13,884 nucleotides of DNA, taken from assembly GCA_937897585.1 (NCBI GenBank), contig CALCNY010000185.1:1-13884 (forward strand), read 5' to 3'. Positions within the stretch are counted from its first letter, which is position 1, and every line of letters begins with the position of its first letter. Below are positions 8,231 through 13,884 of this stretch, piece after piece. The notes below the pieces were generated by a model. It saw nothing but the letters and a program-made list of their open reading frames with translations. It was not told where the DNA came from and searched no databases. A program made the position numbers and the translations under genes. The stretch comes from an uncultured Chitinophagaceae bacterium. GTDB taxonomy: Bacteria; Bacteroidota; Bacteroidia; Chitinophagales; Chitinophagaceae.

Positions 8231-8765
8231 CTTTTGTTCCTACCGGTATATAATTGAATAAATCTTTCATTTCAGAATACTTCACTGAAACACAACCGTC
8301 GGTCCAATTGTAAAAATTATCAACCGTCCATTCTTCCTGGGGTCTTGTAGCATGTATAGCAATACCCGCGCCTATTTTAGCATTGGCAGGAATTATACCT
8401 TTTGCTTTTCTTTCATTAAAAAGTTTGATATTTTCTTGAGTTGGATAATCTAATAGTAATTCCTGACCCCACTGTTTGTGAATTTTTTTGAGGATTATTT
8501 TAAAACTACCATTGGGTGTTTTTTTATCGCCCTCACGCATTTTATCTCCCGGATCTTTGCTTCCAAATACAACCGGATAAGTGGCATACCAGCCTTCTGC
8601 ATCATAAACGCGAAGTTCAAAATCACTTTTGTCAACAATGATGTAAAAGCTGCTATCCAAAGATTTAGTCCTGCGAATTGTTGCAGTTCGGTGTCCAGAA
8701 TAAAAAGAATAAGAAATGATCAACAACAAAATTGATGCTAATAATATAGAAAAACGGGTTTTCAT
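8214..8765 (-). CDS. L,D-transpeptidase (YkuD domain) with N-terminal signal/anchor
   Basis: YkuD-family enzymes use a catalytic cysteine to form 3-3 peptidoglycan cross-links or to attach proteins to the wall. The 183-residue product begins MKTRFSILLASILLLIISY, a membrane-targeting segment. The YkuD domain spans about 40-183 and contains GDKKTPNGSF and the catalytic region GIAIHATRP (His138) followed by NWTDGCVSV (Cys158). This is the H...(S/T)xGCxxx arrangement, closest to the YafK/ErfK-like members. A GTG five codons upstream (8780) is in frame but less attractive, because the ATG gives the cleaner signal sequence and lies about 30 bp from the likely transcription start. It is not clear whether the protein cross-links peptidoglycan or performs another wall reaction. 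Confidence 0.88.
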   Translation of the reverse strand: MKTRFSILLASILLLIISYSFYSGHRTATIRRTKSLDSSFYIIVDKSDFELRVYDAEGWYATYPVVFGSKDPGDKMREGDKKTPNGSFKIILKKIHKQWGQELLLDYPTQENIKLFNERKAKGIIPANAKIGAGIAIHATRPQEEWTVDNFYNWTDGCVSVKYSEMKDLFNYIPVGTKVTIQP

Positions 8766-8800
8766 AAAAAAGAGTTTCACATTAATGGATTAACGACTTG

Positions 8801-8808
8801 CAAATATA
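8801..8808 (-). promoter_or_regulatory. candidate -7 box of the L,D-transpeptidase gene
   Basis: On the minus strand TATATTTG is an exact TAnnTTTG match, 35 bases before the ATG at 8765. This spacing suits a normal short leader. A convincing TTG element at -33 is not visible. Confidence 0.55.
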
Positions 8809-9065
8809 AATAATTGTCTTATTTGTAGATTAGCTGTTAACAGGTTTTCCACTTAAATTAATAAAAAGCACGAAACACATGCCAAAAAATAGAAACCAGC
8901 GATAATCTTTACTGAGTTTATAACTCAATTCATTTTGAGAAAGTAATAATGAAAAGATTTTATTTTCCCTTGAAAGCGATGCAACATGAACACTAAATTA
9001 AGAAAATAATGAAGTGATGAACCAAAACTTTTTTATTGAAAATGCAATAAATTGGTAGCTATGTT
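8809..9065. other. AT-rich divergent spacer without a gene
   Basis: This is the main part of the 329-bp gap between the L,D-transpeptidase and kbl genes. I find no credible ORF, tRNA or terminator. It holds a 10-bp palindrome CTGTTAACAG (8834-8843) and a 15-bp dyad at 8913-8927. Both lie between the two divergent promoters and could be operator sites; the rest shows no structure I can interpret. Confidence 0.5.
8913..8927. repeat. 15-bp dyad, possible operator
   Basis: TGAGTT and AACTCA form perfect 6-bp arms around a TAT centre. The site lies in the divergent spacer, about 105 bp from the -7 box of the L,D-transpeptidase gene and about 140 bp from that of kbl. The size and symmetry resemble a dimeric regulator site, but a chance dyad cannot be excluded. 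Confidence 0.35.
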
Positions 9066-9073
9066 TAGATTTG
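9066..9073 (+). promoter_or_regulatory. candidate -7 box of kbl
   Basis: TAGATTTG matches TAnnTTTG exactly and ends 21 bases before the kbl ATG. The leader would be about 15 bases and includes AGGAATT just before the start codon, a weak Shine-Dalgarno-like sequence. A TTG at 9036-9038 is somewhat too far upstream to be a standard -33 element. Confidence 0.55.
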
Positions 9074-9094
9074 CAAAAATAAAAATCAGGAATT

Positions 9095-10282
9095 ATGAAC
9101 AATCAATTTACCGAAAGAATAAAATCAGAATTAAGCGAAATAGAATCTGCAGGATTATTTAAAAAAGAAAGAATCATCAGCAGTGAGCAAGGTGCTGAAA
9201 TCATTGTCAATGGAAATACTGTATTGAATTTTTGTGCCAATAATTATCTCGGTTTGTCTTCACATCCGAAAGTCATTGAAGCCGCTAAAGAATATATCGA
9301 CCATCGTGGATATGGCATGAGCAGTGTGCGTTTCATTTGCGGTACACAGGATATACATAAAGAATTAGAACAAGCTATTTCCAAATTTTTAGGAACAGAA
9401 GATACTATTTTATATGCAGCGGCATTTGATGCGAATGGCGGTGTGTTTGAGCCTTTGTTCAATGAAGAAGATGCGATTATTAGCGATGCATTAAATCATG
9501 CATCTATTATTGATGGCGTAAGATTATGTAAAGCACAACGCTACCGTTATGAGCATAATAATATGGAAGATTTGGAAGCCAAACTTATAGAAAGTGCTCA
9601 TTTGAGAAATCGCATCATTGTTACAGATGGCTCGTTTAGTATGGATGGCACAATCGCAAAGCTTGACATTATTTGCGAGTTAGCTGATAAGTACAATGCT
9701 GCAGTGATGATTGATGAATGTCATTCCTCAGGTTTTTTAGGAAAGACCGGAAGAGGCACTCATGAATACAGAAATGTAATGGGGCGTATCGATATCATAA
9801 CTGGCACTTTAGGAAAAGCATTAGGCGGCGCGAGTGGTGGATTTACTTCAGGCAAGAAAGAAATTATTGAAATGTTGCGTCAGAGAAGTCGTCCCTATTT
9901 GTTTAGCAACACTTTGGCGCCAAGCATTGTCGGTGCTTCAATTGCTGTGCTAAATATGCTAAGCGAAACCACCGACCTCAGAGACAAGCTTGAATACAAT
10001 ACAAAATATTTCAGAACTAAAATGACGGAAGCTGGTTTTGATATCAAACCAGGAGATCATCCTATTGTTCCGATCATGTTGTATGATGCAGTGTTGGCGC
10101 AGCAATTCGCAGCTAAATTATTAGATGAAGGCATTTATGTTATTGGATTTTTCTTCCCCGTTGTTGCAAAAGGACAAGCTCGTATCAGAGTACAACTCAG
10201 CGCTGCTCATGAACAACATCATCTTGAAAAAGCCATTGAAGCTTTTACTAAAATTGGGAAAGAATTAGGAGTATTAAAATAA
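9095..10282 (+). CDS. kbl: Glycine C-acetyltransferase (2-amino-3-ketobutyrate CoA ligase)
   Basis: Kbl is a PLP enzyme that converts 2-amino-3-oxobutyrate and CoA to glycine and acetyl-CoA in threonine degradation. The 395-residue product aligns along its length with E. coli Kbl as I recall it: INFCANNYLGL-like block at 43-54, SVRFICGTQDIHKELE (77-92), ISDALNHASIIDGVRLCKA (129-147), Asp207 and His210 of the cofactor pocket, the PLP-binding Lys241 in TGTLGKALGG, RQRSRPYLFSNTLAP, and a C-terminal KGQARIRVQLSAAH block. That block and the SVRFICGTQD motif distinguish it from serine palmitoyltransferase and BioF relatives. Threonine dehydrogenase, its pathway partner, is not in the window. A -7 box at 9066-9073 suggests it leads its own transcript, possibly including the two small genes downstream. 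Confidence 0.94.
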   Translation: MNNQFTERIKSELSEIESAGLFKKERIISSEQGAEIIVNGNTVLNFCANNYLGLSSHPKVIEAAKEYIDHRGYGMSSVRFICGTQDIHKELEQAISKFLGTEDTILYAAAFDANGGVFEPLFNEEDAIISDALNHASIIDGVRLCKAQRYRYEHNNMEDLEAKLIESAHLRNRIIVTDGSFSMDGTIAKLDIICELADKYNAAVMIDECHSSGFLGKTGRGTHEYRNVMGRIDIITGTLGKALGGASGGFTSGKKEIIEMLRQRSRPYLFSNTLAPSIVGASIAVLNMLSETTDLRDKLEYNTKYFRTKMTEAGFDIKPGDHPIVPIMLYDAVLAQQFAAKLLDEGIYVIGFFFPVVAKGQARIRVQLSAAHEQHHLEKAIEAFTKIGKELGVLK

Positions 10283-10337
10283 ATAACTTGATAATGATGA
10301 TTATTTTGTTTCATTGTAAAACTAAAAACAATCAATT

Positions 10338-10712
10338 ATGAAAAAGATGATTCCATCCATTGCCATGCTTTTTATTTTATTGGCATTATTCAGCTCCTGT
10401 ATTGAAAGTGTAAACAATAAACTGATTGTAGGTAATTGGAAAGCGGTTTCCTGGACAGAAAATGGAACACCAAATGTTACTAAAGCAGAAAACACATCAT
10501 TCGTTTTTGATGAAAAAAATCATTATAGTTTTAACCATGGTGGAACAACCAAAAAAGGTACCTATAAAGTTGAAAACAATTTATTATTTACAACAGAAGA
10601 AGGCATGCAGGAAATCATGGTCAACATTACAAAACTCACTGCAGACAGTTTAGTATTTGATATGAACAATGGAGGTACTCCTGAGCAATTGATGCTAATT
10701 AAAGAAAAATAA
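10338..10712 (+). CDS. Small lipoprotein with lipocalin-like domain
   Basis: The 124-residue protein has a lipoprotein signal: positively charged start, hydrophobic stretch, and lipobox LFSSC with the lipidated Cys at residue 21. The mature part (22-124) begins with LIVGNWKAVSW, resembling the GxW motif at the start of lipocalin-like domains in Bacteroidota lipoproteins. It continues as alternating short strands (SFVFDEKNHYSFN, KKGTYKVENNLLFTT, LVFDMNN). Such proteins are anchored in the cell envelope and their ligands are mostly unknown. It starts 55 bp after kbl with no visible terminator between them. No specific function can be given. Confidence 0.8.
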   Translation: MKKMIPSIAMLFILLALFSSCIESVNNKLIVGNWKAVSWTENGTPNVTKAENTSFVFDEKNHYSFNHGGTTKKGTYKVENNLLFTTEEGMQEIMVNITKLTADSLVFDMNNGGTPEQLMLIKEK

Positions 10713-10734
10713 TTCCAATATATTTTGATTTGCC

Positions 10735-11133
10735 ATGCTTAAAAAAAAGCCTGTAAATTTTGAAGAATACTTATTGGAATTACCTGAATCAGTAATCAAA
10801 TCGCTTAAAGAAATAAAAGATGTAATTCAGAAAACCAATTCCAAAGCTGAAGAATGCATTAGCTATGGAATGCCTGCTTTCAAATACAATGGAAAACCTC
10901 TTGCTTATTTTGCTGCATTTAAAAATCACATCGGCTTCTACCCTACTGCTTCTGGAATTAAAGCAGTTGAAAATGAATTAAGCAAATTCCAATATTCTAA
11001 AGGCGCGATTCAATTTCCATACGATAAGAAAATACCTGTAACACTCATCAAGAAAATTATTAAAATTAGAACGGCGCAGATTGACGTCCCCTCAATCCCC
11101 AAAGGGGGAAGTTTAATGCATACTAATAATTGA
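10735..11133 (+). CDS. DUF1801 (YdhG/Fra-like) protein with repeat-derived C-terminus
   Basis: The first 115 or so residues show the DUF1801 pattern: FEEYLLELPE (9-18), LKEIKDVIQKTNSKAEECISYGMPAFKYNGKPL (24-56), GFYPTASGI (67-75) and KGAIQFPYDKKIPVTLIKKIIKIR (89-112). The domain has a frataxin-like fold. One B. subtilis member (YdhG/Fra) has been described as an iron chaperone, but that role should not be assumed here. The last 15 or so residues (from about 118) are encoded by palindromic repeat copy 3 and flanking DNA, and the TGA stop is the first three bases of the adjacent GC-rich tandem repeat. The original 3' end was probably overwritten. The gene lies 22 bp after the lipoprotein gene and is likely cotranscribed with it. 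Confidence 0.82.
   Translation: MLKKKPVNFEEYLLELPESVIKSLKEIKDVIQKTNSKAEECISYGMPAFKYNGKPLAYFAAFKNHIGFYPTASGIKAVENELSKFQYSKGAIQFPYDKKIPVTLIKKIIKIRTAQIDVPSIPKGGSLMHTNN
11086..11112 (+). repeat. C-run/G-run palindromic repeat, copy 3 (divergent)
   Basis: A shortened relative of copies 1 and 2: a C4 run, TCAAT, then CCCCAAAGGGGG. It is in the same orientation as copy 1. It is read in frame by the DUF1801 gene as VPSIPKGGS, so it lies inside the coding sequence. Confidence 0.7.
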
Positions 11134-11190
11134 CGCCGGTCTCATGATTGGCGACGGTCTCCCGATTTGGCGACGGTCTCCCGACCGGTG
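11131..11190 (-). repeat. GC-rich tandem repeat, three 18-19 bp units
   Basis: Read on the minus strand, the units are GGTCGGGAGACCGTCGCCAA with an extra A (partly degenerate outer end), TCGGGAGACCGTCGCCAA and TCATGAGACCGGCGTCAA. The shared GAGACC cores start 19 and 18 bp apart. The GC content is far above that of the surrounding DNA. The outermost unit contains GGTC-GGGA-GACC, a small hairpin. The tract begins at the DUF1801 stop codon and lies 158 bp upstream of the OmpA gene. I do not recognise the family. Confidence 0.75.
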
Positions 11191-11347
11191 CCAAATTGTA
11201 TTTTCTCTCCCAACATTTTCTTAAAAAAATCCAAACATACTTTCATTAACTTTTTTTTAGAATTCAAATAGATATTTTCAAAATTCTATTATCTGCCGAT
11301 GTTGAATTTGCGTTGTTGTATTTTTTAACCAACTAAATTTTTCTGTT

Positions 11348-12460
11348 ATGCAAAACCCGCAACCTGCAACGATTGGCGTTGCCATTCCATTTCCAGTAAA
11401 CTTAATTTCTCTCAGAAAAAAAGCCATCCTAAGTTTCTCATTTCTTCTTCTCATTGTTATTTTCTCATTTGGTCAGGGACAAAAAATAAACAAAACAATA
11501 TACTTCGAATATGATGATTACAAACTTGACGATGTAGAAAAAAGCAAAATCGACAGCCTCTTACTTGATTACACGATCACATCCATCAACATCCAAGGTC
11601 ATTGTGATAAAAACGGAAACAACAGCTACAATGATAAACTTTCTTTTAAACGAGTAAAATCTGTAAAAGAGTATTTGTTGTCTAGAGATATCAATGATAG
11701 TGCAATTCATATCAATGCATTTGGCAAAAGAAAACCAATAAATCAAAACCTGAATGAAGATGAGATGGCCCTCAACAGAAGAGTGGAACTAGAAGTAAAC
11801 TGTATCTACAGTAAACAAACAGGCATTCAGATTCAAGGTAAGGTGCTCAACGATTTAAATCAACCCGTGATTGCTGAAATATCACTGAACGATAACAATG
11901 GCAATGAAATCAAAACAATAAATTCTGATAATAATGGAAATTATACGCTCAATGCAAAAGTAACAGCCAACAAATCTTATAATCTAGTTTATTACAGTGA
12001 ACATAATTTTCTCTCGGCACAACCTTTATTCGTCAGTGAAAAAACAAGAACTTTCAGAAATCTCACAACCGTATTACCTGAGTTGAAAAAAGGAAAAAAA
12101 TATTTGTTTAAAAACATGAATTTCTTTGGAAATGTTGCCACTATGATCCCTGCATCGAAACCTTCATTGGAAGCATTATTGAAATTGATGAAAAAAAATA
12201 AAAAATTGGTAATTCAAATTGAAGGGCATGTCAATTATCCTGTTTATCAGGAGATGACAGATGAAATGGAAAAATTTAATCAATGGCTTTCTGATGAACG
12301 TGCCAAAATGGTATACGAATTTTTAATTTCAAATGGTATTGAAGAAAAAAGATTATCAAAAATCGGTTATGGTGCAAAATATATGCTTTACCCTTATGCA
12401 GCAACCGATGAACTGATGGAAAAAAACAGAAGAGTTGAAATTAATGTTATCGATTTTTAA
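11348..12460 (+). CDS. OmpA family protein with two OmpA-like domains
   Basis: OmpA-like C-terminal domains bind peptidoglycan and anchor outer-membrane proteins to the wall. The 370-residue product has an unusually long N-region (1-24), a hydrophobic signal core (26-41) and a likely cleavage near residue 42-45. Domain one (about 47-152) has GHCD (84-87), LSFKR (98-102) and ALNRRVELEV (141-150), with both the ligand-binding Asp87 and Arg102. A carboxypeptidase-regulatory-like beta module follows (about 160-225; IQGKVLNDLNQPV and DNNGNYTLNAKV). Domain two (about 250-370) keeps GH (293-294), LSDERAKMVYEFL and KNRRVEINVI, but has Asn296 where the Asp is expected; Arg318 is present. There is no other in-frame ATG, GTG or TTG before the signal core, so the start at 11348 stands. 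No type IX sorting domain is seen. Confidence 0.88.
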   Translation: MQNPQPATIGVAIPFPVNLISLRKKAILSFSFLLLIVIFSFGQGQKINKTIYFEYDDYKLDDVEKSKIDSLLLDYTITSINIQGHCDKNGNNSYNDKLSFKRVKSVKEYLLSRDINDSAIHINAFGKRKPINQNLNEDEMALNRRVELEVNCIYSKQTGIQIQGKVLNDLNQPVIAEISLNDNNGNEIKTINSDNNGNYTLNAKVTANKSYNLVYYSEHNFLSAQPLFVSEKTRTFRNLTTVLPELKKGKKYLFKNMNFFGNVATMIPASKPSLEALLKLMKKNKKLVIQIEGHVNYPVYQEMTDEMEKFNQWLSDERAKMVYEFLISNGIEEKRLSKIGYGAKYMLYPYAATDELMEKNRRVEINVIDF

Positions 12461-12490
12461 GCATAGAAAGGAAGAATGTTTTCATTATTA

Positions 12491-12543
12491 AAGATGTAAT
12501 TTTATCAAAATGATTTTATGATAAAATTACATCTTGTTTTTTT
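12491..12543 (+). terminator. Terminator-like hairpin overlapping the start of the peptidase gene
   Basis: AAGATGTAATTTTATC (12491-12506) is perfectly repeated in inverted orientation at 12520-12535. The 16-bp stem encloses a 13-nt loop. After one G comes a run of seven T (12537-12543), the layout of an intrinsic terminator, 30 bp after the OmpA stop codon. The stem is AT-rich. The start codon of the downstream peptidase gene (12518-12520) is at the loop/3'-arm junction, and codons 2-6 form the 3' arm. It may end OmpA transcription, control peptidase expression, or both. Confidence 0.7.
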
Positions 12544-13884
12544 CGCGGTCGTCTTACCTATAATCGCTTCAGCGCAATTTGTAGAGAGCAAACCTCCTGT
12601 TGCAGCAACAAAAACCCATTGGCGTGTATTGCACAACGACAGCGTTGCCGATCCCTATTTCTGGATGTATGATTATTTTGGCAAAGGCCCAGACAGTAAT
12701 CTTGTTGTTGAAAATCTGAAAGCAGAAAATAATTATTTGGAAAATGTAATGAGTAATACAAGAGGTTTTCAGAATCAACTTTTCAATGAAATGAAATCCA
12801 GAATCAAAGAAAAAGATGAAGATGTTCCTGTTTATAAAAATGGTTATTACTACTATTATCGTACCGATCCGGGAAGTGAATATTTCAAATACTGCAGAAA
12901 AAAAGGAAGTCTTGAAGCGAAAGAAGAAATTTTATTGGATGTAGATCAAATGGCCATCGGACATCCTTATTATAAAGTAAGTGGAATGGAAGTTAGCGAA
13001 GACAATCGTTTGCTTGCTTTTGCAGTTGATGAACTCAGCAGGTTACAATACAGCATTTACATCAAAGACCTCACAACAGGTAAAATTCTGAATGATAAAA
13101 TTGACGGCACTGGAGGCGATCCTTGCTGGGCAAATGATAATAAAACCATTTTCTACACAGCCAATAATCAACTCACTTTATTGAGCGAAAAAATAAAAAG
13201 ACATCATTTAGGAGAAGCTCAACAAAAAGATGTTGTTGTATATGATGAAAAAGACAACAGCAATTACATCTCAGTTTTTAAAAGCAAAAACAACCGATAC
13301 ATTTTTATCAAATCAGAAGGAACATTGTCTTCAGAATACCAGTTTATTGAAGCAGACAAATCCGATGATACTTTCAAATGCTTTCAACCACGAATGAAAA
13401 ATGTGTTGTATAATGTCTTTTGCGCTGCCGATAAGTTTTTTATACTGACAAACAAAGACGGTGCCTCAAATTTCAAAGTAATGGAATGCAGCTTGAATAA
13501 AACATTGGCTATCTCATGGATTGATTTTATTCAGCATAACGAAAGTGTTCTGATAGAAAATGTGGAAGAATTCAACAACTACCTTGTTTTGCAGGAAAGA
13601 GAAAAAGGATACGAACAATTGGTGATTAAAAATCTCATAGACAAATCTGAACACAAAGTCGAAACAGATGAAAACGATTGCTCTTTATCAATTATCAATA
13701 GTCCTGATTTCAACAACAATTCATTTCGATTCAATTATAGCTCATTAAATATACCCAATACTGTTTTTGAATACGACCTTGCCAGTCACAAAAGAGCCAT
13801 TTTAAAGAAACAGGAAATTCAAGGTGGTTACAACCCTGCTGAATACACTACCGAAAGAATTTTAGTACCAACAAGAGATGGCGT
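12518..13884 (+). CDS. ptrB: Oligopeptidase B-like S9A serine peptidase, secreted, 3' truncated by window
   Basis: S9A oligopeptidases cleave short peptides, oligopeptidase B after basic residues. Only the first 455 codons are present; the frame is open to the window edge. A signal peptide MIKLHLVFFAVVLPIIASA is followed by the N-terminal beta-propeller domain. Blocks similar to E. coli PtrB are HNDSVADPYFWM (about 39-50), YKNGYYYYYRTDPGSEYFKY, MEVSEDNRLLAFAVDELSRLQYSIYIKDL, WANDNKTIFYT, and near the end FRFNYSSLNIPNTVFEYDL with YTTERILVPTRDGV, which marks the junction to the alpha/beta-hydrolase domain. The catalytic Ser, Asp and His lie beyond the window and cannot be checked. The signal peptide argues for periplasmic location, whereas oligopeptidase B is usually described as cytosolic. 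No alternative start exists before residue 50, so initiation at 12518, inside the hairpin, is the only plausible choice. Confidence 0.88.
   Translation, partial: MIKLHLVFFAVVLPIIASAQFVESKPPVAATKTHWRVLHNDSVADPYFWMYDYFGKGPDSNLVVENLKAENNYLENVMSNTRGFQNQLFNEMKSRIKEKDEDVPVYKNGYYYYYRTDPGSEYFKYCRKKGSLEAKEEILLDVDQMAIGHPYYKVSGMEVSEDNRLLAFAVDELSRLQYSIYIKDLTTGKILNDKIDGTGGDPCWANDNKTIFYTANNQLTLLSEKIKRHHLGEAQQKDVVVYDEKDNSNYISVFKSKNNRYIFIKSEGTLSSEYQFIEADKSDDTFKCFQPRMKNVLYNVFCAADKFFILTNKDGASNFKVMECSLNKTLAISWIDFIQHNESVLIENVEEFNNYLVLQEREKGYEQLVIKNLIDKSEHKVETDENDCSLSIINSPDFNNNSFRFNYSSLNIPNTVFEYDLASHKRAILKKQEIQGGYNPAEYTTERILVPTRDG

Noticed and set aside
8766..8780. GTG start for the L,D-transpeptidase, adding five residues
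   Set aside because: The in-frame ATG at 8765 gives a cleaner signal sequence, with a basic residue directly before the hydrophobic core, and a normal distance to the -7 box.
8845..8853. DnaA-box-like TTTTCCACT in the divergent spacer
   Set aside because: It differs from TTATCCACA at two positions, stands alone, and no dnaA, dnaN or AT-rich unwinding array is nearby, so an origin is not supported.
11131..11190. GC-rich tandem units considered as a minimal CRISPR array
   Set aside because: The units are directly adjacent at 18-19 bp with no spacers, and no cas genes are present.
12510..12521. Three-codon ORF (ATG ATT TTA TGA) overlapping the peptidase start codon
   Set aside because: It is too short to distinguish from chance and has no recognisable ribosome site.
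1..13884. Search for a clustered new defence, toxin or secretion system
   Set aside because: All ten genes fall into recognised families and are scattered in function and strand; no multi-gene unit of unknown proteins is present.

Overview
The window looks like a chromosomal segment of a Bacteroidota bacterium, probably near the Chitinophagaceae. This is inferred from low G+C, A-rich leaders with few Shine-Dalgarno sequences, three good matches to the Bacteroidota -7 promoter box (TAnnTTTG), and gene types common in that phylum: a GH3/beta-lactamase-like fusion, OmpA proteins with a carboxypeptidase-regulatory-like module, and a secreted S9 peptidase. No transposase, phage gene, tRNA, rRNA or CRISPR array is visible.

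Layout. On the minus strand, mutL (50-1882) is divergent from a long secreted GH3 N-acetylhexosaminidase/serine hydrolase fusion (1939-4860), which is followed by acetyl-CoA synthetase acs (4914-6833). A 164-bp gap, bounded by two inverted copies of a C-run/G-run palindromic repeat, leads to queA (6998-8230). queA ends tail-to-tail, with a 17-bp overlap, against a minus-strand L,D-transpeptidase gene (8214-8765). A 329-bp divergent spacer carries a -7 box for each flanking gene. Then come kbl (9095-10282), a small lipoprotein (10338-10712) and a DUF1801 protein (10735-11133). The 3' end of the DUF1801 gene runs through a third palindromic repeat copy into a GC-rich tandem repeat. The window closes with a two-domain OmpA-like protein (11348-12460) and the 5' part of a secreted oligopeptidase B-like peptidase (12518 to the window edge).

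How the genes relate. Most are housekeeping genes: mismatch repair, acetate activation, queuosine tRNA modification and threonine/glycine metabolism. Four act on or in the cell envelope: the GH3 fusion, the L,D-transpeptidase, the lipoprotein and the OmpA protein. I see no gene cluster that forms a new defence or biosynthetic system. The unusual signals are in details: a MutL that has lost most of its endonuclease metal-binding residues and starts at TTG; two repeat families that have overwritten gene 3' ends; and a perfect 16-bp hairpin followed by a T-tract that contains the start codon of the peptidase gene.
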